A stretch of 64,000 nt of DNA from Ornithodoros turicata (GCF_037126465.1 NC_088204.1:15258804-15322803), one strand, 5' to 3'. Positions 1 to 13,298 are shown, counted from the stretch's first letter. Translations and numbers: made by a program. Notes: generated by a model not told the origin, from the letters alone.

Positions 1-2693
1 CAACTGTTTTGTGGTGCGTGATGTCGAGCATGAACGCTGTGCAGGACGTGGTACTTTCAAGGAAGAAAGGAGTGTTCAGAGGAAGTTCATAAAATGATGT
101 GGCATTGTGAATGGATGACTACCTGCAATCCCACGATGCTCTTAAAAAAAAAAGAAAACAAAACTAGATCCGAACTTTAAATTTCCCACTTGTCTTTGTG
201 CAAGACATTTGCATATAACTTTTTTCTTTCGCATATAAATATAGCTTATAGCTCGCAGAGCATCGTGGGTCCTGCGGTTCTCTAAGCCAGCAGTGTGTGC
301 AGCTTTCTGTTTGTCCACAGTCGGTTCAACGAGCCATAATGTTTGTTTGTGATGAGATACGTCGACACGTTCTGGACTCGGGGTTCTGTTCCGCATCCTG
401 AACTGGAGACGTGTCATCTAAGGTTCGAGCTGGAATGTGGCGAAAAGCGCATGCGTAATGGTATATTGTCTGTGCGGGAGGGCCTTGGGTATCAAATGTA
501 CTTCTTCTGCCGCAGCTTATTGTTGCTCGTATTCGGAGCACACGTTTGCGTCTGCTTCTATCAGGCGGAGTGTTTCCAGAGCGTGTCGTACATATATAAG
601 CGACGTGCCGTGGATACGTGGTGCGGTACATGCGATGCAAAGTAGAAGCAAGGGAGTCCGTGGTGTGTCTCGACGTTCGTGCAGCATCGCGAAACGCTAG
701 TGCGAGATATGTCCTGTCCCGTTAGGTAGACCCTTTTCCGTACTATACTTTTTGTCTCCTCCTCTCCAAGAATTTACTCACTCTGACAACATATCCGCTC
801 GCAACACTGAAGGAAGGAGACGTCCCAAATTATTATAGACTAAGCTCGCCCGTTACGCTTGGTTAAAATCCTACCATATGGCGTGTACCCCCATTTACTC
901 GCATAATTAGCGCACCTCCAACCTGGGCGCATAAATGTTGGCTTTTTTTGTTTCCGCGTACCTTGGCTTTAGCAGCGCCAGCGGCACCACCCCACAAGCG
1001 ATGGGCCCCCGTAACGTACGGCGCCGATTTTCCTGGCATACATACCGGTCCCGTGCCGTTGCGCTGCGTTCTTGGGTAAGAAAGTGCGTTAATTGCACGA
1101 GTAAATTACGGTATTTTTGATGAATGATCACGTTAAAACATGATACAGAGCATGGTGCTTCTTTGACTTTCTTCTACAACGCAGAAGCCTCGGCGTTCGC
1201 GATTGAATTCTACGGGTGCTGTGTTTTTCGTCTTTTAAGCCGTTTTAAGCATTTATATTACTTTCCATTGGTGCCAAAGTCGCAAAGCTTTAACACAAAC
1301 ATCGCGGGCTCCAGCAAGTCTCAATCATCCTTTCCACGGTATCTTGTAAATTTATATCCCTTCCCGGTACATTCCTTAAGACGAACAATAACGACCCTGT
1401 AACCTATACTCTTCTATACGCTAAGTGCTCAAATACCACCATCATAGAGAGCTCTCACACATAACAGCAGGTACACTCTCGTCTATACTTTCTATTGATA
1501 GCGCAGTTAAATTTTCTGCTCGCGACCATCGTTATGCGTTCCTGCCAAACTCGAATGCGTCCACGGATTTAAACATTGCAGCTGTTTCAGCGCCGTCAGC
1601 AGCGATGACGTGTACAGTGGTGGACAACCGCTTCGAACGGTCCGACAGAGTTTCGCAGACGACGGACTGTCGTCTGCGTTTGCGCTGCCGCGCCACCGTC
1701 TCTCAGGCGAAAGAAAATCGCCAATGCCACCTAGATAAGCAAAGCCCGATCGCTTATAAGCCGGTACAAGCCATATGAGAAGCCACTAGTAGCCAGAGAA
1801 AACCTGGGTTTGAAATCGTCTGTGGCGATTGGTTGACATCCTTGCGTCATATGCCTACGTGCGAAAGAGTGAGAGGAGGCATTAAGCAGGCCTTCTGTAC
1901 CTAGGTGGCGTTGGCAGAGCACCCTCCATTCATCGCGTGCGCAAACAGCTGTAAAGTTGATTTCTGGACGACCTCTTTTCTGACACCTCTTATGTCGTAG
2001 TATTTACCTGAAGAAAATTCCGGATGATATCAAAGCAGCGAGTACAGCCAAATGTACATACACATAGAACGGCTAATCTGACCAGACCAGATATAGGCTT
2101 TCCGATTAGTTGACGCTTGAGTACGTTTCAGGAGGTTATCACTCTCAGCAGACCTACTCTGATTTGGGCGGGGCGCCCTCTGCAATTTTGCAGTCACACT
2201 ACTGTACCTTCACAAGCGATATACAGCACATGTATGACAAGCACTCATGCTACATATGTAACAGAGAAAACATGTCTTCCTAAGCATACGAGTGTGAATA
2301 GAGATATAAGACACTATATTTACCTTTCACTGTGAATAGCTCCAGAGTTTCTGCAGACCCATATAAGGGACAGCTCAGTATTCTTTTTAACTCCGCGAGA
2401 TTAGCCACCATGGAAGGCGTACGAGTTGTTCGTGATTAGCGCTACCGGTTTTCGATATTCACGGGAAAAGTGTGTTTAGTTTGGTATATATATAGATATG
2501 CCTGGTAGTAAAAAGTACAAATGTTAAAACGAGGCAGCACTCATCCTCAGGTACCTGAGCCACAAAGTATAGCAAGTCAGAAATCTTGAATCGTTCTATC
2601 AGTGTCTTCTGGTGCAAAATTTGATTTTTATTTTATTTTACTAATGTTGGACAGTTTGAGATAAGAGGCAAGTAACCTTAAGTGCAAGAGGCA
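1..2693. other. no gene recognised
   Basis: Only short chance ORFs are seen. A 12-base inverted pair, CCACGATGCTCT (131-142) and AGAGCATCGTGG (257-268), is the one visible structure. Confidence 0.5.
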
Positions 2694-3041
2694 CACTCTC
2701 AGAAAAAAGGGTGTGAAAAGAGTGGCAACCTTGCCTGCAGGTGCAGCACAAAATGTGTGTAAGAGCTGTTATTATACTGAGTGTAGTATTGAGTTGATTG
2801 TAGTATGACTGTAGTGAGTATAGTGAGTGTTGCTTTCCCAGCATTGACAGTGCAGTGGACATTGAGTACATTGTGTACAACGAAGATAAGTAACTAAAAT
2901 TTGTTTTGGGATTTGCGCTAATCATGTTGCGCCGACTTCAACCAGGTAGCAGGTACAACTTTGCAACCTTTCAGGCACAAGGTATGCGACAACTATTACC
3001 TTCTAAAAGGTGTAACAGCTCCACCCTTTTTTCTAAGAGTG
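2694..3041. mobile_element. MITE with CACTCTnAGAAAAAAGGGTG ends (348 bp)
   Basis: The left end CACTCTCAGAAAAAAGGGTG and the inverted right end CACTCTTAGAAAAAAGGGTG match. CAACC and GGTAGCAGGTACAACTTTGC blocks are inside. It shares the CACTCT terminus with the palindromic family but not the interior. Related pieces lie at 50290-50375 and 50600-50617. Confidence 0.7.
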
Positions 3042-4246
3042 TGCGTACTCATACAAAGAAAAATACATGGTTCAAAAACCGGAAGTCCTAAGCACGACAC
3101 ACCACGAGGGTGGCACAACGTAGGAACGGGTGGCCACCTGGATAAGATACCTACCTTTCTCATAGCCTGTCCTAGCCTGTACATATGCGTTAGTGATTAA
3201 GGGAACGGTAGCAAGAGCGCGCACTGTAGCCACTCAGTTTAGCCGCACCACTATAGCCAAAGACTACACTACACTACACTACTGAGTGCAGCATAAATAG
3301 TAGGTCCCATGGTTCGAGCACTTCTACTGCGCGTACAATCATTATGCGATTGTTTGTCAAAACCCAAGAAACTGTACGAACAGGTCCAACTACTTTTTTT
3401 TTTTCGTACGTCGCAAGGCAAACGACGTAAAACAGATTCAGAATACAAGCGCGTTCTTCGAGCTCGGATTCACATAAAACCTTCTGTTGTTGTTTCTAGT
3501 TTCTTGGTCACGTAGTCGTTACATTTTCAGTGAGCAAGAGCAGCAGAGGCTGATAAAGATGGAAGCGTACATGCTGCACATGGACGCAAATAAATTGTCT
3601 CAATGCATGTGCCATTCGCATTTTGAAAGACCGAAGTGTTCACGTTAGCGCTGTACGTTCCGAAAAAGTAGCACATGTACGAATGTGAAACTCACCTAAA
3701 TGCTGTTACTGCGGTGTGCAATTCGATAAAATAGTATTACGATCAGAAACTGTAATTACATGCTAGCGTTTGCTTTCACGCTTTATGCGGATTTTTAGTG
3801 CTTGATAAAATGAATCCCAGATACAAAGTTCGACTAACGGTGTCCCTCTACAATATCTTCACCGAAACCTTGTACATATTTTCCGCTCCGGTACAATATT
3901 GCATCTGCTGCTTACCTCAGTCATGCCACGGAATGGGTCATCTCCATAACGAGATGCAACATCGACCACATTTTGCGCTTTGTTCATAGTACAAGCCGTG
4001 TACACACAAGGACAACATATTCCACACTGTATCGTGCTTTTCGATATCTCTAGAGTATTGTATACTATACTGCCTACAACGCACATCTCAACTGAGCAAG
4101 CACTCGCATATTTTAAACCTATAGCTTTGTGTTGACATGGTGAACGGAGGTGCTGATGAGGCGAGATTAACATATAAATGTGTCGACAAGCGTGCACGAA
4201 TGTAAATACACAATATGTTACAGAGAATTCTGTTTAGAGTATTCTC

Positions 4247-4252
4247 AATAAA
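4247..4252 (+). promoter_or_regulatory. isolated plus-strand AATAAA
   Basis: AATAAAGCTTTTGTTC is followed by GT-rich sequence, a good polyadenylation context, but no coding region was found upstream on this strand. It could mark the end of an unrecognised transcript or be chance. Confidence 0.15.
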
Positions 4253-4347
4253 GCTTTTGTTCAAACGACTTGTGACTCGGTCAAGGTCCTATTGCGTTTT
4301 ATTGATAACAAAGACGTCGAAGGGCAGTTTTTAGAACACAGAAAACA

Positions 4348-4411
4348 AAAACACTGAAGACGTCCGTGAAAGCTTGTACCGTAATAAATTCACGAACGTC
4401 TTCAGTGTTTT
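4348..4411. repeat. 23-bp inverted repeat
   Basis: The arms 4348-4370 and 4389-4411 (AAAACACTGAAGACGTCCGT and inverse) have one mismatch and an 18-base loop. Confidence 0.7.
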
Positions 4412-7400
4412 TATTTATTTTATTTATTTATTTTTGTTCTCTGTCTTATGTATGAGTATAACCGAAAGCGCGAGAACATAAAGTCGGCTTCCCCTGGAGC
4501 ATGCATACGTTATGAAAAGCACGCTTTACAGGGACACAAACGCTGTGATGCTCCTCTATGCATTATGGTAGTGGTGAGTTGGAAGTTCCAAGGATTAGTG
4601 CGTGGAAAGCTTTCTGTATAGATGAAAAGACTTAATAATATGACACACAGTGCAGAGTGAGTCGAAATGTGTTAAAACGGTTACATGCATAGCTTTCGGT
4701 TATTTAATAAATGACTATAGTCATCCTCCATGCCTAGACTACAGCCTTTCTCAATGTGAGTAACAGAAACGGACATCTTTAGGTTTTAATGCACCCTGTG
4801 CATCAGCGAGGTATGTATCAGCGGTATGTATGTAGTTTCGATTCCCCAAGAGCCTACGTCACCACGAGCTCAGTCTCCCAGCAATAGCACGCGCTGTCAC
4901 TGACATCGCAGGCTGAGGTTAGAGAAGCGCGGATTTTTTCAGTGGTGTCCCAGCTAATAAGCACGAATACAAAAAAAGAAAAGAAGAAGAAGAAGAAGAG
5001 GAAAAAAAAGGAACACCTCAGCCCAATTTTTTAAAAGCTAGATAATTTACTCATTCATACATTCACTTCTCGTAACATTACATCTGCGTGCCCGCCTAAG
5101 CCCGAGGGCTTTTGCTAATTGGTCTTATCTCATTAGTTAACTAAACACAATAAAAAAAAAGTACTTGCGACAAGGATACACAACTGCTAACATTCAATTG
5201 GCTTCATTAGCGTTAGAGCGTTACACCTTTTCCAATTTTATCTTTTTTTCATATATTTTTTTATCTCGTGACATCGACCATTTCGTTAAGTCACGCGGGC
5301 GCGGTATTCCTAAAGACGGTTCGCGTGTCCCCCAACCCAGACAATGCTATAGCTGGTGGACGGACGTATGAACAATGAAAAAATGGCAAGGAAGCAAGGG
5401 AGCTGGTGAAGATGATGCATAATGTAAAACCCCGAGATACGTAGCCGGGATTCCGCCAACCGCCGTAGACGATTTCATATACAGGCTTTCTGGGACTTAT
5501 TGTGACTACTCATGCGGCTTGTCTCTAGTATATCTACGGCCGACCAAGCACGGTCGTAATTGGCAGACTCCTAACGATTACGTCACGTCGCATGAGCGAA
5601 CAGGCTTTCGTGGTGTTGACCGCCAGCCTTCGGATGTGCGAATATTGAAATTTTCGAATACGAATCGAATACGAACATTTGCCCTTCGAATTTCGAGCAT
5701 CACGTCATAGGAAAAAGGCTTCTAAGAGTAACGAATAAGCCCTGGTAAACTAACATTGTCACGGTTGTCCATCCGTTCCCGTCGATTTGGAAACTAAGTT
5801 CCTCCCGGACCACTGACCACGGCATCGAAAATCCTACGGGAAGTACTGGTGTAGTTTCACTCTTAGTCGACGGAATACATGACAGGAGCAGACGCCGGAT
5901 GTTGAGAGTATGCCGGAATTCCCTCTCTGGCAAAACGAGAAAAACTCATTCTGTAACCGGCCAATCATGGTACGCCTTTTTGGGAAAAGGAATGCCGCGG
6001 CCGTCTCATAGAGTTACGGGGCGTCTGCGGACAGCGCGTTTCCTCCTCTGCGCGTCCCATCTCACTCCTCCGCTTACGGAGTGACGTCACGCTGCTGGAG
6101 CTTCTGCAGGCGGGGAGGCAGCGCTGATCTTTAAAATTCGTTTAGTTAATATCTAAGCACTCTTCGAACGAAAACATCAGCAAGGTAGACTGTTTATCGA
6201 CGCCGAACACAGGCGTATCGTTTTCATAGATGGGTTTCGGATGCGACCATCCCTTCAACGCTGATAATAACGCCTCACCTTTGGGCGTCAGCTGGTGTCG
6301 TCTGCCTTCACAGCCAACTATAACCACTTCTGCTTTCGAAATTAATGCGTTTTCTCTTCCTGTTTTTTTTTTTTTTTTTAACGATAAAAGCGAACAAAAT
6401 GTCCAAGCCTGGCTCAAAGTCTGTCGGAGACCACTGACTTTGTGAATTTCACCTTTATTCATGTAAATTCAACAGCATTTTCGGCTCGGCAATCATTTCA
6501 GAGACAAAACTCCCTTTCGTATAGCCATTTACAATGTACTTTTTATGTCAGTTAGGTTTAGTTTTTCATACTGTTTGCTGCAGGCTTCCAAAGGATGGTA
6601 TGCAGTTTACCCTACATGTGCGTAAAAACCTCTTAGAAAATATTGTGAGCTAACAAATTACTCAAAGGACAGAGCATGAAGAAAATCTGGCACCGAGAAA
6701 GGCAAATAAGAAATGTGCATTTCATCGAAGCTATCTGATGCCTACTGCATCACGTCGCAGTCTGTACCTTTTCACCTGCAGATGTGATGGGAAAGTAGTG
6801 AGGAAAATGTCCGCAAGCATCCTTATAGTTACAGCATAGCAATGTGTTCGTGAAAGGGGAGCTTCGGAAACAGTAATTTATTGCAAAGAACAGCGATACT
6901 TTGTGAACATTTCGAATTCGAGTCCCCTTCAAACCATGACTTGCATGTGTACCACAACTTCACCTGCGGGACTACGAAAAGCAGTAAGTTTGATGTAGCT
7001 CTGACATCCCACAAGTTTATGTGCAGTGTGCAGAACAAAAGAGAAAACATTTAAAGTAGGTCCTCAGCTCAAAATGTAAGCTGTACTAGTCGCATGATTA
7101 CCCTCTGACACTGTGAGCAAGCCAAATGCAAGATGCCCCACACCCACTATGTGGCTAATGTTGGAGAGAATAAAAAATAACAACCTCTGTGATGTCTACA
7201 TATATTTTGCATACGGTGTATTCATAATGCTGCAAAGGTAACTTTGACAAAAGGGCATGGGCATGTATGCATGTGCTGGATCATCCAAGAAAGTGTAACT
7301 GTATAAAAATAATTTCTAACATATCCAGATTTAAAGAAAAGAACCCCCCCCCCCCAGCGTAAAGTTAAAAAAATGTTGTCACTGTATAGTTGTGATTGCA

Positions 7401-7570
7401 CTGGGGCCAAAGACACTAAGTTTTGATTGTTTCTCAGTGGTGCCATAACAATGACAGCTATGCAGTATGCTACATAAGGTGGGCCATAACAAGCATTCTG
7501 GATCACAATAAGGCAGTTATTTCCAGGCATTGTGCGAGCAAAGACGGAATAAATTTAAGATTGCAAGGAC

Positions 7571-7981
7571 ATGGAAAGGACACCTATGTGCACTCAAACA
7601 AAAAGAAAATTTAGAAAGTTGTACTCATTGGTATATCTTTTGAGAAGGCTCAGGCTACGGGCAGCAAATGCAAGCAGTCGTAGCAAAATTCCTACTAAAG
7701 CAGCCCACTACATTGATACAGCAATATTAGAATTTGAAACAATACACCAGACTGACGTCGATGTGTTCTCGCAAGTTAAGCAGAACAAAGCGATTGTTCA
7801 CAGAAAAGGGAACACACAGGATGTACAGCTGTGGCAAGACATAGCACGGAAAACTGTGGTGGGCTCTTGTGTCTCGCGAACAAAAATCCTTGTTCAACCA
7901 GGAGGCTTCGAGAATGCGCCGAGCAATCTCGACAGCCTTAAAGACCTTGTCCCGATATCACAGTACAGCTTTGTAGATTAG
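7571..7981 (+). CDS. candidate terminal exon or ORF of unknown function
   Basis: The 136-codon ORF is open from 7559, with an in-frame TAA just before. The first ATG begins MERTPMCTQTKRKFRKLYSL and the ORF ends QYSFVD with TAG at 7979-7981. Composition is even, without homopolymers or repeat character. An AATAAA follows at 8206-8211, about 225 bases after the stop. The sequence AATTTAG/AAAG near 7612 could serve as an acceptor if only the C-terminal part is coding. No family is recognised, and no conserved motif decides between a real last exon and a lucky ORF in a 3' UTR. Confidence 0.2.
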   Translation: MERTPMCTQTKRKFRKLYSLVYLLRRLRLRAANASSRSKIPTKAAHYIDTAILEFETIHQTDVDVFSQVKQNKAIVHRKGNTQDVQLWQDIARKTVVGSCVSRTKILVQPGGFENAPSNLDSLKDLVPISQYSFVD

Positions 7982-8205
7982 AGGTCTAGAGTGCCACAGG
8001 ACAACGTCAATGCACAACATCTGATAGCGTCGAACGCACGATGTATGTCTAAAGCGAAACTTGGTCAAAATTGATGTTAACTGGGGCCGGAAAACAGGAT
8101 GGGAAGGGCATGTACTGTTCGCGACACGCTTGTCTGTCCCTCGAAAATGTTGTGACAATACTGTATTTAAAGCTGGACTATGTGCTGTACGTGTTTATTA
8201 CTCTA

Positions 8206-8211
8206 AATAAA
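8206..8211 (+). promoter_or_regulatory. plus-strand AATAAA
   Basis: This polyadenylation hexamer lies about 225 bases downstream of the ORF ending at 7981. It is followed by TGATCTTGT, weakly GT-rich. Confidence 0.22.
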
Positions 8212-9885
8212 TGATCTTGTAACACTTGGAGATTTGAGATGCGATAAATCACGGGGTGCTGATTTCAGACAAGCGTGTCACAAGCAGTACACTGTGCAGA
8301 ATACTTCTCAAGGTCACAATACTACTCACACACAAGGACATTATTAAGCCTGCATGCGTGTGGCAGGGCTAAACGTGGCTGACGGACTTTAGGGGGGGGG
8401 GGGGGGGAATATGTTTATTAAGAAAAAGAAAGGAAAGGTACGGACTTTAGGGATAAGCTAGTATCTTTGTTGATGGTCCCCTTCCTATTTTATCTGCAAA
8501 GTGGAACCCTGCTATGTAGAGTGTTTTAAAAATTGGAGGAAACACTTTTGCTATGGCCAGTACAGTTCACGTGTTATATCAAAAAGGCATTTATCAGTGC
8601 CATTTTCAAAAGTTGTGTAATTAAATTGTTGCTGCAGCAAACGCATTGTAAGTCAGCAAAAAAAAAAAAAAAAAATTTAGTGGTTGTGTGTGTGTTCATG
8701 AAATAGCTGTAGAAACTGCATCGAGCATTACACAGCCAATTTGCAGACACAATTATTACAATTTTTGTTGGCTTTCACAGAACAAGGAACTCCCCCTACA
8801 ACAACACAAATGTGAAACAAATGTCCCTGGAGAAAAAAACAATGTCAATCACTACACATCAATAAAAGCTTAGGAAATGCACACAACATAAAAACAATAA
8901 TAATAATGTTGGTATTACGTCACACTGGCCTGCTCACAGTGCCACTAAATGTTCAACTAAATGCACAAGGGATGGCTCAAAATGCCACGCAGAGAAAACA
9001 GGAACTCCGCTACGGTTAGACTGACTTTTGCTCGCGAGCCTGCAGCAACCAGCATTGTGTACAAGAGCATAACACAGGCACACAGAAGCATAAATCTTTG
9101 CCGATTAACGAAACATCACACATACACACCTTTCTGATTTCACTCTATGCCATCTCCAGTGCTCATAACTTTGGCATAACGTCGTCTAGTGTAAAGCAAT
9201 GTAAGAAATGCTCGTCCCTCCTTCCATTTGCAGTGACTTCACAGTTTAAATGGCAGTGTTGTTACAAGGAGTATATGTTACTCAACTTCTCCTCTCAACA
9301 TTTCTACGCCATCAAGAAAAACCATCAGGAAAAGAGCAAGGGTCCACAGAAATGCCGACACATGAAAAGGTCGTCAAACAGCTAAACTTCACCGCACCCC
9401 TGTTATGAGACAACTGATGTCAGGTTCTCACATTTTTTTTAAGGACTAAAAAAACAAGACCTTCTCTAGAATCGAAACGCACAGCATAAAAATATTTTTT
9501 TGAATCTTTCTTCGCACAGAATTTCAAAACACCGAAGTGCAGACACATGAAGCATCTTTGTCCTTTCGTCTTGCGGTAATTAGCGTAACGTTGAGAGGCG
9601 CCTTCCATTTTTTGCGTGTGCCAGCAATCGCGCTTTTCTATGGAGAACATACTGCACCCTCGAATAATGATCGTTTCACTTTTTGCTCGACCTCTTACAG
9701 CATTCGCACAGAAAAGGGTGAGTTCACGAAAAGGAACAGCGTACAAGTTTGAACGCTATCAGCGCCACAGTTAATTAGAAGACTATGCAATCCACCTACA
9801 CGATGCAGCACCTGATGACATTTCCTCACGAAACAAAGAAAACAGAATTAAAAGTGCAGAAACAGAATGAAGGTATACATATGTA
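8212..9885. other. intergenic stretch between the PURA 3' end and the 7571 ORF
   Basis: A G run (8392-8407), an A run (8658-8674) and short ORFs. No gene or transposon recognised. Confidence 0.45.
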
Positions 9886-12168
9886 CAAACTTTCTAAACT
9901 TTATTTGCCTCACATCTCCAACAGGTCAACTTTCCCTTTGCTTCGCTTGTTATTATTATAATATAAAACATCTAAACATGCCCCGTCACGACAACAAAGC
10001 GCAGCAGAACACCGGTAAGAAGAGAAAAAAAACCTAACATCGCGTTGACAGAAAACCAAGCCGAGAGGTGTCGCAAGAGAACCTAGTTGAAAGCAAACAC
10101 GCCAAGAACTTGCATCCGAGGTTCTTCAACATTTTTCACAGATGTGTGTATGTGTGCCCTGAAATTTCTAAATATGGGCTTCTCGAACAAACGAAGCTAC
10201 TTGTTGTTCCACCTCAACAGCGAGCAAAACACAACAGTCAGCTAAAATTGATACGAAGTTACACACTGAGGCGACCAGTCGGGACCACTGACACGAGGAC
10301 CACGTTACAGCACTGCGTCCCTCATTAGTGCCGAGTCATAAGGCGACTTTTCATCATCTCGTCCTCCTGGGCTGTTTCACATGACTCCAGCAACTTCAAA
10401 GCAAGTGCTTTCATGCTGCACAAATGCTTCGAGAGAGAATTAATCACATTCCAACACACTTGACGTCAAAATGGTCATGAAGAGGAAGATAACGTGACAG
10501 GACGCCTTGGTGTTCCTATTTTGGTAAATTACACCACTTGCTCTCCTCAGACACTTAAATATATGTATCTATTATGAGGTGCTAGGACCAGGTTTTGAGA
10601 ATATTCTTAGACTGTACCAGTCTTACAAAGCTGCTGACGCAGCACAAAGCACAGCTCTCTGCTGAGACTATGCAGAGCTCTTTCAATGCAATACACCATG
10701 CACACACCAAGGGTCGGCAGTTCTGTAAGCCTTGTCTCTGTCTTACGCAACTGGCACACCAAATAGCAGTGCCTCATGTGAAACTGCCCAGGAGGAGGAG
10801 GCATAGTTCTCGTGGACAAACTTGACTGGTTTGCTTTGATGAAGAGCTAGTTGGACGTCTTCTGCTTGTGTGTCACTTCCTCTTATCATATCAACACCAG
10901 AGGGCCAGAAGCATGCTCCAGTAAAACCTCGATTCACAAAACAGCACACGTGTGGTACTCTTTCCTTCGAAGAACCATCTGTCGTGATCAAAAAACTTCC
11001 TACAGTTTGAACAGTATAAAAAAATGCAAGCTTTTTTTTTGGTTTGTTTTCTTTTTCAGCTTAGTCTACTTGTCGTGGCTTGGCTGCCACGGCACATCCT
11101 TCTCCTGCCTGCTGTTGTCAAGCGTGGTGCTCAAAATGAAGCCAGGTGCCTCAACAAACCCATGTCCTTCCCAACCGTGATGCTTCATTTTTTCCGTGAG
11201 CTAAATACAACAATGTGCTCCCAACACCCTCATTCCTTTAATGGAACATTCATCCTGTACACCTCCCGCAGCATTAGTGTCTTAGGACTCCGCACAAAAT
11301 CAACCTCACTGGTTTTGCCGACGACCAGGTGTCCCAAAGGGACAACAACAGCTGCAGAAACGCAGACCACCCAAACAAAAACCTCGCATCCGTCTCTCCA
11401 ATCACACCACCTTTTTATTAATATCTATATCTCTGTCCTCTCTGTCTCACTCACTATCACCGGGTTCAATGCCGTCCGCAGCCACGGGGGGGCTCATAAC
11501 TTTCATAAAGGCCAGCCCAAGGAACCAACAACAACACCGGGAAAACGGCCGGACCATCGTCGCGAACAACTCTCAACAGTGGGGGGGGGGGTTAGCCATA
11601 GCAGGAGACCAAACCTTCCTGTACCTCTGTATCCCCTCCCCCGAATGAACAAACATTACAGCACTATAACAAAGCGTTGGCTCGGCCGTAAGCCATGCGT
11701 GACTTCCCTAACCATGTTTTTTTTCTCTCTCTCACCACCTCCGAAAAAAACAAACAAAAAAACATCGAGACAAGAGACGGACTCAACACGCCTATACACA
11801 CAATTTCAATCCTGTGGCAACAACTCCCCTATGACGCGGTGCGAATATGTTTACGCCATTTCATTCCTTATAACGGAAAAAAAAAAAAAAGAGAGAGAGA
11901 GAGAAACGGAAGAACACTTTGCCAAGTCTGTTGCGTCGTGCAGTTAACTCACAGTTTCCGCCGAGGACGATCGCGATAAAAATGTAATGGCGATGTAGGA
12001 AGGGGAGAGAAGGGCCACTGGCATGCCGTTGTCACGTGCTGCGTCACTCTTTTTCTTTCTTCTCTTCTTTTCGTCGTTTTTTTGTCGCACGTTGTGCCGT
12101 CTCTTTGTGTCTTGATGTCATCTATGTGTTTATGTCCCTCCTTTTTAAAACATTAAAACTCGCCCTCC
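9886..12168 (-). other. PURA: probable PURA 3' untranslated region
   Basis: This is the minus-strand continuation after the TGA at 12169. It is free of recognisable transposons, has low-complexity C/A-rich and T-rich runs, and ends near an AATAAA at 9905-9900. Long 3' UTRs are usual for Pur-alpha. A 307-codon plus-strand ORF at 11024-11947 lies antisense to it. That ORF is made of low-complexity and homopolymer runs and is not taken as a gene. The true cleavage site is inferred, not seen. Confidence 0.5.
9900..9905 (-). promoter_or_regulatory. candidate PURA polyadenylation signal AATAAA
   Basis: The minus strand reads AATAAAGTTTAGAAAGTTTG here, about 2.26 kb after the PURA stop codon, with T-rich sequence following. 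It is the clearest AATAAA downstream of the terminal exon on that strand. Earlier minus-strand hexamers may act as alternative sites. Confidence 0.4.
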
Positions 12169-12297
12169 TCACTTGCTGCCCTCGGCAGACTTTTCCGTCA
12201 GTTCTTTCATTTTCTCCACGTAGTCGGAAAAGGAGTCACGGAAGCGTGCCCATGACTTCTCTGGAATGGTGATTGCAGCTCTGAAATTGTTCTTCAC
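12169..12297 (-). CDS. PURA: Pur-alpha (PURA), terminal coding exon: end of PUR repeat III and stop codon
   Basis: The exon encodes VKNNFRAAITIPEKSWARFR followed by DSFSDYVEKMKELTEKSAEG, then SK and a TGA stop at 12169-12171. This is the closing strand and helix of PUR repeat III with a short polar tail. The acceptor is CTTTCCTTCAAG/GTG, a weaker than usual pyrimidine tract, and the exon enters in phase 0 after RISE of the preceding exon. Summing exons 2-6 gives 235 residues plus a completed Gly. With the 46.1 kb first exon the protein would be 248 residues, close to insect Pur-alpha. The acceptor lies about 35 bp from a transposon end at 12333, so little intron remains for the branch point. 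Confidence 0.96.
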   Translation of the reverse strand: MKNNFRAAITIPEKSWARFRDSFSDYVEKMKELTEKSAEGSK

Positions 12298-12332
12298 CTT
12301 GAAGGAAAGCATCGTAACATTAGATGAATATA

Positions 12333-12807
12333 CTGTATAAGCGGTTAAATTTGCGGACTCAACAATTCGCGAATTTGTGACTAGCCAGGATCAGGTAACT
12401 ATTCGCGGTAGGAGGAGTTAACAAAGGGTATCACAACTGTGTAATGACCTGCTGCATTTGTCTTTGTTTTGAGCCCGTCTGACTGAGAGGGCGGCGACTG
12501 GGGGGAGGGGGGGGGGGCCCTCACTCGTCCGGTATCTGGGTCATTGCCAAATTGCCCTGTCTCCCATCATTCTAGTCACCGTACACAGCAGGTACGATTG
12601 GCACTCGATAGTGATACAGAGGCAATACAGCGAAATAGCATAAAAAACAGCGTACATATACGTTGCCTCACCGTCCTGGGTCAAATTTCTTACATATTGC
12701 ATTCGCGTATTCGGTTGAATATTTCACGGAACTTTAAATTCGCGAAGAAAACCGCGCTCGCGAACTTCGCGAAAATTAGTTCATCGCAAATAGTACTACT
12801 CATACAG
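12333..12807. mobile_element. TA-flanked MITE next to the last PURA acceptor
   Basis: The left end CTGTATAAGCGGTTAAATTT resembles the inverse of the right end (CTGTATGAGTAGTACTATTT). TA lies on each side (12331-12332, 12808-12809). Inner repeats contain TTCGCGAA. The Tc1/mariner-type TA duplication is inferred. No ORF. Confidence 0.65.
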
Positions 12808-13298
12808 TACTGACTTTCGATTGACTGTGAAACATTTTTGGCACACCGAGACCTCTTTATGTCGGACGACCGCAGTGCAGCCAGAACGTATCCTAATTAG
12901 GGAGGTGTCAGAGTTAGACAACTGACTGTAACAAACACAAAAACACACAGAAAACGTGAAAAACACACGTCTCAGTAATGTAGCACCACCATAGGGCTGT
13001 TGCGGCAAAGTTTGCACAGCGCCATTTCGGGCACAAGCGGCCGCGGATCCAAACAGTAGGGAGTTTCAGCAACGGGTTCCGCGTGGTGTTTCAAGCGCTA
13101 TGCATCAAGGAGAGCAACAAAACCTGTAGGAAATCCACAGAAAAAGCGGTGCATCTTGCCAAGTGCGAACAACTCGAGACCACGTATTTGAAAGTGCCGC
13201 GTCATCTGCTAAACTACCGTGCGTTGCATATTTTGGGGCGCTGATGATGCTGCTCGCTCACGCCAGTCCTGGCCCACAGAAACACGTCTATGCACGAG

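Larger units (their letters stand above)
3042..7558. other. no gene recognised
   Basis: AT-rich DNA with short ORFs, the 23-bp inverted repeat at 4348 and an isolated AATAAA at 4247. TTCGAATAcGAA-like repeats at 5640-5700 suggest an old transposon edge. Confidence 0.45.

Noticed and set aside
11024..11947. 307-codon plus-strand ORF
   Set aside because: It lies antisense to the PURA 3' UTR and consists of T, GGGG, AAAA, GA and polar low-complexity runs with no domain. The length comes from chance absence of stops.
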